A DNA stretch of 64,000 nucleotides from Candidatus Pelagibacterales bacterium. GTDB lineage: Bacteria > Pseudomonadota > Alphaproteobacteria > TMED109. The notes beneath the pieces are model-generated. The model searched no databases and was not told the DNA's origin. It saw only the letters and a list, made by a program, of their open reading frames with translations. The DNA lies in NCBI GenBank assembly GCA_002715505.1, contig PAZF01000002.1, forward strand, positions 47,603-111,602, given 5' to 3'. Of this stretch, positions 34,151 to 43,296 are shown piece by piece (the stretch's first letter is position 1; every line of letters starts with the position of its first letter). The translations under genes and the position numbers were made by a program.

Positions 34151-35119
34151 ATGCTGCAGGATTACAGAACAAAGATATTAGTTGCCAATAATAAAAAATT
34201 TAAATATGTAGAGCATGGCAAAGGCCCTTTAGTTCTTTTGGTTCATGGTTGGCCAGAAACTTGGGTTTCATGGAAACATCAAATACCGTTTATATCTAAA
34301 TTAGGTTTTAAAGTTGTTGCTTTTAATAACAGAGGCTATGGTGACAGTTATAGCCCTTTAAAAATAAATGGTTATTCTTTAAAGTTATTTATGGAAGATA
34401 TACTAGACATAATTTCTTTTTTTAATGAAGACAAGGCTATTTTAATAGGACACGATTGGGGGGCTCCTATTTGTTGGACAACGGCTGCATACCATAAAGA
34501 AAAAGTAGCTGCAATTATTGGTTTAAGTGTTCCTCATTCAAAAAGAGGAAAAATTTCTAGCATAAAATTGTGGAAAAATTTATATAAGAATATTTTTTTT
34601 TACCAAAATTATTTTCAGAAATTGGCTATACCTGAAAAAGAATTAGAAAAAGATATTTTAGTTACATTAAAGAAAATTTATTATTGGTGTTCAGCTGAGG
34701 GATATTTTGACAAAATAAAGACTACTAAAGATCTTGATAGTGGCCTTTTAGATGGTATTCCCTTGCCACTTGGTAGATTGAAATGGCTAAGTGAAAATAA
34801 TTTACAGGATATGGTAAAAGATTTTCAAAAATCAGGATTTAGAGGTCCTTTACATAGATACAGGGCGCAAGAAATAGATTGGCTAGAATTAAAAGAGTTA
34901 GAAAACTTATTAATTATACCGCCTAGTCTTTTTATAGGCGGAGAATATGATCCTGTAAGAAGGTTTATAAAAGATTATGACGCATTCAAAAATGCTGGGA
35001 AATATTGTAAAAATTTTAAAGGGTCTCATATAATTTCTGGGGCAGCGCACTGGGTACAACAAGAAAAACCAAGAGAAGTAAATAAGATAATTAAGAATTT
35101 CTTAAAAAATATTTATTAA
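34151..35119 (+). CDS. Epoxide hydrolase-like alpha/beta hydrolase
   Basis: 322 residues. The oxyanion motif HGWPETWVSW (33-42), the nucleophile loop GHDWGAPICW with Asp, and a late GAAHWVQQEKP with catalytic His define the epoxide hydrolase-like group. Unlike the hydrolase at 14868 it has Trp after the nucleophile and no Arg pair, so hydrolysis of an epoxide is more likely than dehalogenation. The physiological epoxide is unknown; aromatic ring epoxides are candidates from context. Tail overlaps the isomerase gene by 4 bp. Confidence 0.82.
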   Translation: MLQDYRTKILVANNKKFKYVEHGKGPLVLLVHGWPETWVSWKHQIPFISKLGFKVVAFNNRGYGDSYSPLKINGYSLKLFMEDILDIISFFNEDKAILIGHDWGAPICWTTAAYHKEKVAAIIGLSVPHSKRGKISSIKLWKNLYKNIFFYQNYFQKLAIPEKELEKDILVTLKKIYYWCSAEGYFDKIKTTKDLDSGLLDGIPLPLGRLKWLSENNLQDMVKDFQKSGFRGPLHRYRAQEIDWLELKELENLLIIPPSLFIGGEYDPVRRFIKDYDAFKNAGKYCKNFKGSHIISGAAHWVQQEKPREVNKIIKNFLKNIY

Positions 35120-35685
35120 TTTAAAAACCAATGAATCCTATCTTGACCAAAGTATAATTTATTATTAACAATGAATGAAGGAACACCGAATAGACCTTTA
35201 TCAACTGCTCCACTTGTTGCTTTTTTTAGCTCTTCTTTAATTTCATTATTTTCTGTAGCTTTCAAAAACTCATTGCTTTCAAAATTATTTTTATTCAGTA
35301 CATCTGTTATATTTTTAGGATCATTTAAATTTATATTATTAACCCACATTGCTGTAAACATTGCTTTGTTATATTCCACAATTTTACCTTTTTTTTGAGC
35401 TAACAATGCTCCTCTCATCAAATATAAAGTATTAACTGGAAAAAAATTGTTTTTATTAAACTCTACATCATACTTATTAGCATACAACTTTAAATCCTCC
35501 CACATCCATTTAGCTTTAGACTCAACGTGAACAGGGGATCTGTTATTAGTGGCAGCAAAAATACCCCCTAATAATACTGGGTTATAATTGATTTCAAATT
35601 TGCTATTATCTGCTTTAACCATTTGAGTCCATGCTAAATAAGCGGTGGGACTACCGTAATCGTAATAAAAATCTATACTTTTCAT
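35116..35685 (-). CDS. DsbA-family 2-hydroxychromene-2-carboxylate isomerase-like protein
   Basis: 189 residues with the thioredoxin-like/kappa-GST fold. The glutathione-activating Ser12 is in FYYDYGSPTAYLAW, and NPVLLGGIF plus a closing GVPSFIVNNKLYFGQDR are as in HCCA isomerases. In naphthalene catabolism the enzyme isomerises 2-hydroxychromene-2-carboxylate, but most genomic copies act on unknown glutathione-dependent substrates. Divergent from the thioesterase gene. Confidence 0.82.
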   Translation of the reverse strand: MKSIDFYYDYGSPTAYLAWTQMVKADNSKFEINYNPVLLGGIFAATNNRSPVHVESKAKWMWEDLKLYANKYDVEFNKNNFFPVNTLYLMRGALLAQKKGKIVEYNKAMFTAMWVNNINLNDPKNITDVLNKNNFESNEFLKATENNEIKEELKKATSGAVDKGLFGVPSFIVNNKLYFGQDRIHWFLN

Positions 35686-35708
35686 AATAATTATATTTAT
35701 ATATCATT

Positions 35709-36137
35709 ATGAAAAAAAAATTGCAAATACCGGGTGGGTTTAAACCCTACAAAACAATTGAAGGAAAGTTTGCTGCTCATGTAGGTCCTTACTTTATTAA
35801 AAATAAATTTCCAGACACAATTTTTGGCACATACATTCAAAACTATCAAACAAATTTAAATGAAGTTGCTCATGGTGGTTTTTTAATGGCATACGCTGAC
35901 TCAGTCGGAGGGTTTTGTGCTTACAATACTGTTAAAAAATCAATTGTTACTATTAATTTAAATTCAAATTTTATCAGGCATGTTCCTTTAGGTGCTTGGT
36001 TAGAAGCTAGAGGTAATGTAAAAAAGTACGGAAGAAGATTAATATTTATAAATGTAGATATGCATATAAAAAATAAATTAGTATTTTCAGCATCAGGTAT
36101 CTGGCAAATAATAAATATTGATAAAGATAAAATTTAA
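35709..36137 (+). CDS. PaaI-type hotdog thioesterase
   Basis: 142 residues. LNEVAHGGFLMAYADSVGG is the catalytic helix of PaaI/YdiI-type acyl-CoA thioesterases; LNSNFIRHVPLGAWLEARG follows. Such enzymes release CoA from aromatic or medium acyl-CoAs to rescue stalled intermediates. It stands 31 bp upstream of the ABC transporter cluster and might be the first gene of that transcript. Confidence 0.85.
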   Translation: MKKKLQIPGGFKPYKTIEGKFAAHVGPYFIKNKFPDTIFGTYIQNYQTNLNEVAHGGFLMAYADSVGGFCAYNTVKKSIVTINLNSNFIRHVPLGAWLEARGNVKKYGRRLIFINVDMHIKNKLVFSASGIWQIINIDKDKI

Positions 36138-36168
36138 TGTAAAAATGTAATCATGTTAGGAGGTTCTG

Positions 36169-37425
36169 ATGCAAAAATTTAAAATTTTACTAATTACTTT
36201 ATTTGGCTTTATTTATTTAACAGCTTGTGAAAAAAAAGAATCTACAGGCCCAATTAAAATAGCAGCGATCGAGCCATTATCGGGACCCTATGCTGCTGTA
36301 GGTAAGGATATAATTGATACAGTTACATATTCTGCCTCAGTAATAAATAAAAACGGCGGAATTAACGGAAGAATGATAGAAATAGTGCCTATGGACAATG
36401 CTATGAAAGCAGAAAAAACAACAGAGTTACTTAGGAAAGCTATAGATGATGGCATACGGTTTATTACTCAAGGTGGCGGATCTAGTCATGCACTTAATAT
36501 CATAAAACAATTAGAAAAATACAACTCTAGAAATCCAGGAAAAGAAGTACTTTTCCTAAACAACTCTGCTGTGACTACAAGTTTTACAAATGAGGATTGC
36601 ACTTTTTTCCATTTTAGATTTGACTCTAATGTAGATATGAAGGTAGCTGGCTTGGTATCACATATGTCTAAAGATAATTCTGTTAAAAAAGTATATCTCT
36701 TTAATCAAAATTATGTTTACGGCCAGACATTTAGAAAAACTGCCACTAGAATGCTAGAAAAAAATGCTCCTAGGATAAAGATAGTAGGAGATGAATTAAT
36801 TCAACCTTTTGGAAAAGTACAAGACTTTAACCCCTACATAACCAAAATTAAATTAAGTGGAGCTGATACTGTATTAACAGGAAATTGGGGCCCTGATGCT
36901 TACAGGTTTGTAAATGCCTTAAAAGACTCTGGCTTAAAAGTAAAATTATTTGGTATTTATATCTCTCAACCTGCAGGCATGGCAGCAATGGGAAAAAACC
37001 TTCTTTTCAATGATGTAGTAGTCGTGAAAGAGTTCAACCCAACTAATTCTAATGCCCCGTCTTGGTATAAAGAATTTGAGAAAGGTCATATTGAAGCAAC
37101 AGGATGGACTCCTGACGCAGATAGAATGCGTTTTATGTTTGAAATGTTTAAATCAGCAATAGAGAAATCTAATTCTTTTGAACCTAAAGATATAGCCTAT
37201 GCTTTAGAAGGAATGGAAGGAAAAAGCATTGATGGAGGAAAAGTTGTAATGAGAGCAGATGATCATCAAATTCATTTTGATATGCAAGCATTACTTCTTT
37301 CAGAAAAGCAAGAACAGTCTATATTGTATAGAAATCAAGATTTTGACATGTCATATGTTAACGTTGGAAATATTCCTATGGAAGATATTACTCTCGATAC
37401 TTCATGTGAAATGAAAAGACCTTAA
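36169..37425 (+). CDS. livK: HAAT-family ABC substrate-binding lipoprotein
   Basis: 418 residues. Signal peptide with lipobox LTAC (near residue 20) would anchor it to the inner membrane. The body is a periplasmic binding fold type I: IKIAAIEPLSGPYAAVGKDI, NKNGGINGRMIEIV, TQGGGSSHALNI, and TGNWGPDAYRF. HAAT binding proteins take branched-chain amino acids, urea/amides or aromatic acids. AGGAGG lies 7 bases before the ATG, an unusually strong site for this window. First gene of a complete ABC transporter operon. Confidence 0.92.
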   Translation: MQKFKILLITLFGFIYLTACEKKESTGPIKIAAIEPLSGPYAAVGKDIIDTVTYSASVINKNGGINGRMIEIVPMDNAMKAEKTTELLRKAIDDGIRFITQGGGSSHALNIIKQLEKYNSRNPGKEVLFLNNSAVTTSFTNEDCTFFHFRFDSNVDMKVAGLVSHMSKDNSVKKVYLFNQNYVYGQTFRKTATRMLEKNAPRIKIVGDELIQPFGKVQDFNPYITKIKLSGADTVLTGNWGPDAYRFVNALKDSGLKVKLFGIYISQPAGMAAMGKNLLFNDVVVVKEFNPTNSNAPSWYKEFEKGHIEATGWTPDADRMRFMFEMFKSAIEKSNSFEPKDIAYALEGMEGKSIDGGKVVMRADDHQIHFDMQALLLSEKQEQSILYRNQDFDMSYVNVGNIPMEDITLDTSCEMKRP

Positions 37426-37437
37426 CAAAAATTAAAA

Positions 37438-38391
37438 ATGTCTATAGAAGTACTATTATTTATAATTTTTAACGGGCTTCTTTATGGCATGTTTCTATTT
37501 ATGCTTTCAAGCGGTCTTACCCTGATTTTTGGCATGATGGGAATACTTAATTTTGCGCACGCATCATTTTTTATGATTGGTGCCTATCTTGGGTATCAGA
37601 TAAGTTTATATAGCAACTTTTGGATAGCCATATTTTTTGCTCCCATCATAGTAGGTTATATGGGTGCAATGGTAGAAAAATACGGATTAAGAAATATTCA
37701 CAAATATGGACATATTGCAGAATTATTATTTACTTTTGGATTATTTTATATTATTGAGGAATTGGTTCAAATGATTTGGGGAAAAACTCCTGTTTCTTAC
37801 AAGGTGCCAGAATTATTAAATTTTCCATTAATACAAATTAGTGGAATGGACTACCCGGCTTACAGCATATTTAGGCTAGTGCTTTCTATTCTAATATTTT
37901 TAGCTATATACAGAGTATTATCAAAAACTAAAACTGGCCTAATTATTAAAGCATCACTTACTAACCCAGAAATAGTTGCAGCCTTAGGACATAATGTACC
38001 AAGAGTTTTTAGCAATGTTTTTGGTTTTGGATGTGGTTTAGCTGGCTTAGCAGGCGTAATGGCCGGTAATGTGATTGGAACAGAACCTTCTATGGCACTT
38101 TTACTTGGCCCAATAGTTTTTGTTGTAGTAGTTACAGGAGGCTTAGGATCTATAAAAGGAGCTTTGGTTGCCTCTTTAATCATTGGCATGATGCAAACTG
38201 CAGCAGTATCATTAGAATTAAATTTAAATAATGCCTTTCAATACTTAGGGTTTAATGTAGATGTAAACTCAATTTTAAATCATTTTACTAGCATAACTAT
38301 ATCTCAATTGTCTCCAATAGTTCCTTATTTGCTTTTAATAATTATTTTAATAGCAAGGCCTAGAGGTTTATTTGGAAAAAGAGATGTATAG
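37438..38391 (+). CDS. livH: HAAT-type ABC permease, LivH
   Basis: 317-residue permease with about eight membrane spans. The motifs GLTLIFGMMGILNFAHASFFMIGAY at the N-terminus, and VVVVTGGLGSIKGALVASLIIG in the C-terminal half are those of LivH. Together with LivM it forms the channel in the inner membrane. The LivM start overlaps its stop. Confidence 0.95.
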   Translation: MSIEVLLFIIFNGLLYGMFLFMLSSGLTLIFGMMGILNFAHASFFMIGAYLGYQISLYSNFWIAIFFAPIIVGYMGAMVEKYGLRNIHKYGHIAELLFTFGLFYIIEELVQMIWGKTPVSYKVPELLNFPLIQISGMDYPAYSIFRLVLSILIFLAIYRVLSKTKTGLIIKASLTNPEIVAALGHNVPRVFSNVFGFGCGLAGLAGVMAGNVIGTEPSMALLLGPIVFVVVVTGGLGSIKGALVASLIIGMMQTAAVSLELNLNNAFQYLGFNVDVNSILNHFTSITISQLSPIVPYLLLIIILIARPRGLFGKRDV

Positions 38392-39646
38392 TCTTAAAAA
38401 AAATTATAAATTAATTTTATATTTTTTTCTAATATTTACATTATTGTTTTTACCTTTTTTATTTACCTCATCATTTGCTTTAACTTTATTTTGCAAGATG
38501 GGAGTTTTGATAATTTTCTCTGTAGCATACAATATGTTGTTAGGACAAACTGGATTACTATCCTTTGGGCATGCAATTTATTTTGGACTTGCAGGATATG
38601 CCTCAATTCATTTTTTAAGTGGTATAAATAATAATTATTTTCCATCCTTACCTATTTTTATTCTTCCATTTATTGGAGCCTTTATCGGTTTAGCTTTAGG
38701 TTTTGTAATAGGCTATTTATCAACAAAAAGAGTAGGAACAGCATTTGCAATGATTTCATTAGGATTTTGTGAGCTTGTAACTGCACTAACATTGATTTTT
38801 GTTGTTTTTTTTAATGGAGAAGATGGAATTCAGGCAGATAGAGTGACTGGAAATAATTATTTTGGTTTAACCTATGGACCCCAAAATGAAGTTTATTATC
38901 TAATATTATTCTGGTGTATTTTTTCTGTTTTAATAATGTATCTTCTAACTAGAACTCCATTCGGTAGAATGTGTAATGCAGTTAGAGATAACCAACAAAG
39001 AGCTGAGTTTGTAGGATATGATGTTAGAAAAATAAGATGGATGGCATTTTCGTTATCTGCAATGTTTGCAGGGGCTGCTGGAAGTTTGCATGCTATTAAT
39101 TATGAACATATAGGCTTTGAGTCAGTAAGTTTGGCCCAATCTGGAATGGTATTATTCATGGCCTATATTGGAGGTGTAGGCAATTTTTTAGGTCCAATAT
39201 TAGGAGCAATTTCCCTTACTTATTTAGATACAATGCTATCTGATATGACAGAAGCTTGGGTCTTATATTTTGGAATAATATTTGTAATAGTTATTGCATA
39301 TGCCCCTCAAGGGTTAGCAGGACTAATTTTAATGCACGACCCTATAATTAGAAATAAACCATCATTACTAAAAAAATTAGCAATTCCATATGTGTTTTTT
39401 GGAATAAGTATTTTACTTTTAGTTGTAGGATTCACAAGCCTAATTGAATTAATACATTCGTTAAAATCAAATCATTCCGTTCTGAAAGTTTATTGGATTG
39501 AAATATCTAATCAGAATTTTTTAATTTGGATAATGTTTATTTTGCTAACAATTTTAGGAATATTAGCATGCAAAAGAAGTTATACGCAGACTAAAACTGT
39601 ATGGGATGAAGTTATAGAAGATATTAAACTGGGTTTTATAAAATGA
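38384..39646 (+). CDS. livM: HAAT-type ABC permease, LivM
   Basis: 420 residues from ATG 38384, overlapping the livH stop; TTG 38372 is a less likely alternative. NMLLGQTGLLSFGHAIYFGLAGY and FMAYIGGVGNFLGPILGAI are the LivM signatures. The protein is longer than usual (typical 320-350): it has an extra C-terminal region, with two additional hydrophobic segments (YVFFGISILLLVVGF, NFLIWIMFILLTILGIL). The livG start overlaps its stop by 4 bp. Confidence 0.94.
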   Translation: MYSLKKNYKLILYFFLIFTLLFLPFLFTSSFALTLFCKMGVLIIFSVAYNMLLGQTGLLSFGHAIYFGLAGYASIHFLSGINNNYFPSLPIFILPFIGAFIGLALGFVIGYLSTKRVGTAFAMISLGFCELVTALTLIFVVFFNGEDGIQADRVTGNNYFGLTYGPQNEVYYLILFWCIFSVLIMYLLTRTPFGRMCNAVRDNQQRAEFVGYDVRKIRWMAFSLSAMFAGAAGSLHAINYEHIGFESVSLAQSGMVLFMAYIGGVGNFLGPILGAISLTYLDTMLSDMTEAWVLYFGIIFVIVIAYAPQGLAGLILMHDPIIRNKPSLLKKLAIPYVFFGISILLLVVGFTSLIELIHSLKSNHSVLKVYWIEISNQNFLIWIMFILLTILGILACKRSYTQTKTVWDEVIEDIKLGFIK

Positions 39647-40392
39647 GTTATCACTTAGAACTTAAAAATGTAAAAAAAAATTTTGGTTCAACTAATATTA
39701 TTCGAGGAGTAAATCTTAAAATAAAAAAAGGTGAAATACACTCACTCATAGGCCCCAACGGTGCTGGAAAATCAACTCTCTATAATCTTATTTCTGGAGT
39801 TTATAATATATCATCAGGAAATATAATATTTAATAATAAGAATATAGAGAATTTACCATCATATGAAATATATAGACTAGGACTATCTAGAAGCTTTCAA
39901 ATTACAAATATTTTTCCTAAACTGTCAGTTTTTGAAAATATAAGATGTGGCTTACTATGGAATTTAGACTACAAGTATTCTATTACAGCAATTTTAGATA
40001 GTGACAAGAAGATTAATGATAAAACTAACGAAATATTAAACAAAATCTCTCTTGCTGGGTTTTCCAAAGAAGCTGCAGGGCTATTAAGTTATGCTGATCA
40101 AAGAGCGTTAGAAATTGGAATAACAATAGCAGGAGGAGCCGAGACCATATTATTGGATGAGCCTACAGCCGGTATGTCTAAAAGTGAAACAGAAAGAGCT
40201 ACTAGATTAATTCGTAATATTTCTGAGGATAGGACTATTTTAATAGTTGAGCATGATATGGGAGTCGTATTTGATCTATCGGATACCATATCAGTTTTAG
40301 TTTATGGAGAAATTATTTGTTCAGATAAACCAATAAATGTAAAAAATAATAAAAGGGTAAAAGAAGCTTACCTGGGAAATTTTGGAAATTAA
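39643..40392 (+). CDS. livG: HAAT-type ABC ATPase, LivG
   Basis: 249 residues. Walker A is GPNGAGKST (37-45), Walker B ILLDEPTAGM and the switch His is in IVEHDMGVVF, all intact. The signature region reads LLSYADQRALEIGI, close to the family 'LSyGqqR.LEI' form. It powers uptake with LivF. Its gene overlaps those of livM and, by a few bases, livF. Confidence 0.95.
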   Translation: MSYHLELKNVKKNFGSTNIIRGVNLKIKKGEIHSLIGPNGAGKSTLYNLISGVYNISSGNIIFNNKNIENLPSYEIYRLGLSRSFQITNIFPKLSVFENIRCGLLWNLDYKYSITAILDSDKKINDKTNEILNKISLAGFSKEAAGLLSYADQRALEIGITIAGGAETILLDEPTAGMSKSETERATRLIRNISEDRTILIVEHDMGVVFDLSDTISVLVYGEIICSDKPINVKNNKRVKEAYLGNFGN

Positions 40393-40393
40393 A

Positions 40394-41092
40394 ATGTTGC
40401 AAGTAAAAAACCTTAATTCTTACTATGGTAAATCTCATATTCTACAAGGTGTTAATTTATTAATTAATGAAGGTGAAATAATATCTCTTCTTGGAAGAAA
40501 CGGTGTTGGAAGAAGTACATTTATTAAAAGTGTTATGGGCATGGTTGACTCAAGGGGTTCTATTTCCTTTTATGGCAAAGAAATTCTTGGAAGATCAATA
40601 CACGAAATAGCAAATATTGGAATAGGTTATGTGTCTGAAAACAGAGATATTTTTCCAGATTTAACTGTCGAAGAAAATTTGGAGTTAGGAAAAAAAGAAA
40701 ATAGAAACGGTGTAAAATGGAATACTGAAGAGTTATTTGATTTATTCCCTAATTTAAAAAAAAGGATAAATGTTCTTGGAGGAGTTTTATCAGGAGGAGA
40801 ACAACAAATGCTTACAATTTGCAGATGCCTTATGGGTTGTCCTAAATTAATAATGATAGATGAGCCAACTGAAGGCCTTTCGCCACAAATGGTTGATAAT
40901 GTTGAAAAGCTATTAAAAAGAATTGCAAGTAAAGGGGTATCTATTTTATTAGTAGAACAAAAACTAACAATTGCATTTAATTTATCTAACAGACTATATG
41001 TAATGGGACATGGTAAAGTAGTATTTGAAGGAAAACCTGAAGAAGTTAAAAAAAACAATGAAATAATCAAAGAATGGTTAGAGGTATCCTAA
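40394..41092 (+). CDS. livF: HAAT-type ABC ATPase, LivF, with Arg in Walker A
   Basis: 232 residues from ATG 40394 (the start at TTG 40382 lies inside livG). The family opening MLQVKNLNSYYGKSHILQGV is normal. Walker A reads GRNGVGRST (34-42), so Arg40 takes the place of the catalytic Lys. Walker B MIDEPTEGLSP and signature LSGGEQQML are standard. The Lys-to-Arg change normally impairs ATP hydrolysis; LivG keeps a full site, so the pair may work with one active site. I cannot say how common this variant is. Confidence 0.93.
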   Translation: MLQVKNLNSYYGKSHILQGVNLLINEGEIISLLGRNGVGRSTFIKSVMGMVDSRGSISFYGKEILGRSIHEIANIGIGYVSENRDIFPDLTVEENLELGKKENRNGVKWNTEELFDLFPNLKKRINVLGGVLSGGEQQMLTICRCLMGCPKLIMIDEPTEGLSPQMVDNVEKLLKRIASKGVSILLVEQKLTIAFNLSNRLYVMGHGKVVFEGKPEEVKKNNEIIKEWLEVS

Positions 41093-42262
41093 TTGTCACT
41101 GTTAGAAAATATTAAAATTATAGATCTTACAAGGTTTGTCGCAGGTCCACATTGTACTTTAATATTATCTGATTTAGGGGCCGATGTTATTAAAATTGAG
41201 AAGCCTACAAAGGGTGATGATTTAAGAATAATAGGTCCTAAAATCTTAAATACCTCATTATGGGCTGCAGTATTAAATAGAGGAAAAAAGTCAGTTACAT
41301 TAGATCTTAAAAGTAATGCAGGAAGAGAAATATTAATAGAACTTATAAGAGAAGCCGATGTAATAGTTGAAAATTTTAGGCCAGGAGTTATGGAAAAACT
41401 AAAGTTAGGATGGAATAATATAAAAAAGATAAATAATAAAGTGATAATGGCAAGAATTTCAGGCTATGGACAAAATGACTCAGTTGAAGCAAGACAGGCC
41501 TTTGATGCAACTATACAAGCAGAAACAGGCTTTATGGAAATAAGTGGAGAAGAAAAAAAACCAACAATGATAGGTACGGTTTTATTAGATTACACAACTG
41601 GTTTAAACACTGCTGTAGGAATATTAGCGGCTCTAAATAAGAGAAATTCTTCAGGAAAAGGAGAATTAATAGAAACATCCTTAATATCATCAGCACTATC
41701 CCTATCTATGGGAGCCGTACCTGATTATTTTTTAAATAAAACTAATTTTGGAAAAAATGGAAACTCAGACAGATTTTCATCTCCTTCAAATACTTATAAA
41801 GCAAAAGATGGTTTTATTCATATTATGGCAGGAAGCGATGATAGGTTTAAAGGATTAGCGCTATCTATGAATAAAATATCATTAATTAACAATAGTTTAT
41901 ACAAAACTCCTAATAGTAGGATTAAAAATCAGACTAAAATAGATAAAATAGTAAGCAATTGGACAAAAAAAAATACAATTACTAATATAGGAAAGATTTT
42001 ATCTAAAAACTCTGTTCCATGGGGTAAGGTAAATAACTTTAGTGATTTTTTGAAAACTAAAACTGCTAAAAATTATTTACAAATTGCTAAAATAAAAAAT
42101 AGAAACATTAAAGTTCCGGAATGTGCAATTCGATTTTTATCTAAAAATAGAAAAAACAAAAATATTGTTCCTTCTATAGGTCAGGATAATAATAAGGTTT
42201 TAAAAAATCTTGGCCTTTCAACTTCTAAATTAAATAATTTAAAAAAGAAAAATATATTATAA
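41093..42262 (+). CDS. Family III CoA-transferase (CaiB/BaiF type)
   Basis: 389 residues starting at TTG directly after the livF stop, with AGAGG upstream. Family signature: LENIKIIDLTRFVAGPHCTLILSDLGADVIKIEKP, then NRGKKSVTLDLK, VIVENFRPGVMEKL and RQAFDATIQAETGFM with the active-site Asp. These enzymes move CoA between carboxylic acids. Translational coupling to the transporter suggests that the imported acid is converted to its CoA thioester, but its identity is unknown. Confidence 0.9.
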   Translation: MSLLENIKIIDLTRFVAGPHCTLILSDLGADVIKIEKPTKGDDLRIIGPKILNTSLWAAVLNRGKKSVTLDLKSNAGREILIELIREADVIVENFRPGVMEKLKLGWNNIKKINNKVIMARISGYGQNDSVEARQAFDATIQAETGFMEISGEEKKPTMIGTVLLDYTTGLNTAVGILAALNKRNSSGKGELIETSLISSALSLSMGAVPDYFLNKTNFGKNGNSDRFSSPSNTYKAKDGFIHIMAGSDDRFKGLALSMNKISLINNSLYKTPNSRIKNQTKIDKIVSNWTKKNTITNIGKILSKNSVPWGKVNNFSDFLKTKTAKNYLQIAKIKNRNIKVPECAIRFLSKNRKNKNIVPSIGQDNNKVLKNLGLSTSKLNNLKKKNIL

Positions 42263-43228
42263 TTAAGCTATCTTGTTTAGTCTAGTTTTAGCTTCATCAT
42301 ACTCATTAATAAGCTTATCTACTAACCCTTTACAAGACAGTATATCTTTAACTGATCCAATTCCTTGTCCACAACCCCAAATATCTTTCCACGCTTTTTT
42401 CTTATCCATGCCGTCTCCAGAACTAAAATCCATTTTTGATGGATCACTCTTTGGTAAATTATCTGGATCAAAACCCGCAGATGCTAGTGATGGTTTTAAA
42501 TAGTTTCCCTTTACTCCTGTAACTAAATCCGTATAGACGATGTCATCTGAATTATATTTAGTAATTGCTTCTTTGTATCCTAATGAGGCATTTGCCTCTT
42601 TAGTAGCTATGAAGGCTGATCCTATATAACCAAAATCTGCTCCAGTTGCTAATGCTGATAAAACGCCTTTCCCTGTAGAGATTGAACCAGAAAGTGCAAT
42701 AGGACCATCATACCACTCCCTAATCTCTTGGACAAGTGCAAATGGTGATATGGTTCCTGCATGGCCTCCCGCACCTGCCGCTACAGCAATTAATCCATCA
42801 GCACCTTTTTCTATTGCTTTTTTAGCAAAAAAATTATTTATAATATCATGAAATACAATTCCACCATAACTGTGTACGGCATCGTATACTTCTTTCCTTG
42901 CTCCTAGTGAAGTTATAACTATTGGCACCCTGTGTTTTACAGTTAATTCCATGTCATGTTCAACTCTATCATTGGTTTTATGTACAATTTGATTTATTGC
43001 GTAAGGTGCGGCTTTATAAGAAGAGCTTTTATTAAATTCATCTAACTTTTCGTTAATCTCATATAGCCAATCATCTAATTGTTCTTTAGGTCTTGCATTT
43101 AAAGCCGGAAAAGAACCTACCACGCCTGCCTTGCACTGTTCAATTACTAGATTAGGATTAGAAATAATAAATAATGGGGCCCCTATAACTGGTATTTTTA
43201 AGCTTTGTTTTAAAAAAGAAATATCCAT
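42263..43228 (-). CDS. Nitronate monooxygenase/2-nitropropane dioxygenase-like FMN enzyme
   Basis: 321 residues with a TIM-barrel flavin site: IPVIGAPLFIISNPNL and AGVVGSFPALNARP at the start, GADGLIAVAAGAGGHAGTI with the His-containing loop, and ALATGADFGYIGSAFIATKEA. Class I nitronate monooxygenases oxidise propionate-3-nitronate and alkyl nitronates. Homologues are often next to acyl-CoA genes, as here, where they may do another flavin reaction. Convergent with the CoA-transferase gene. Confidence 0.85.
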   Translation of the reverse strand: MDISFLKQSLKIPVIGAPLFIISNPNLVIEQCKAGVVGSFPALNARPKEQLDDWLYEINEKLDEFNKSSSYKAAPYAINQIVHKTNDRVEHDMELTVKHRVPIVITSLGARKEVYDAVHSYGGIVFHDIINNFFAKKAIEKGADGLIAVAAGAGGHAGTISPFALVQEIREWYDGPIALSGSISTGKGVLSALATGADFGYIGSAFIATKEANASLGYKEAITKYNSDDIVYTDLVTGVKGNYLKPSLASAGFDPDNLPKSDPSKMDFSSGDGMDKKKAWKDIWGCGQGIGSVKDILSCKGLVDKLINEYDEAKTRLNKIA

Positions 43229-43296
43229 AATTAATATTTATTATATACTTATATACTAGTTAGTTTTTTTTTAAAATCAAATTTTAAGGGAATTAC

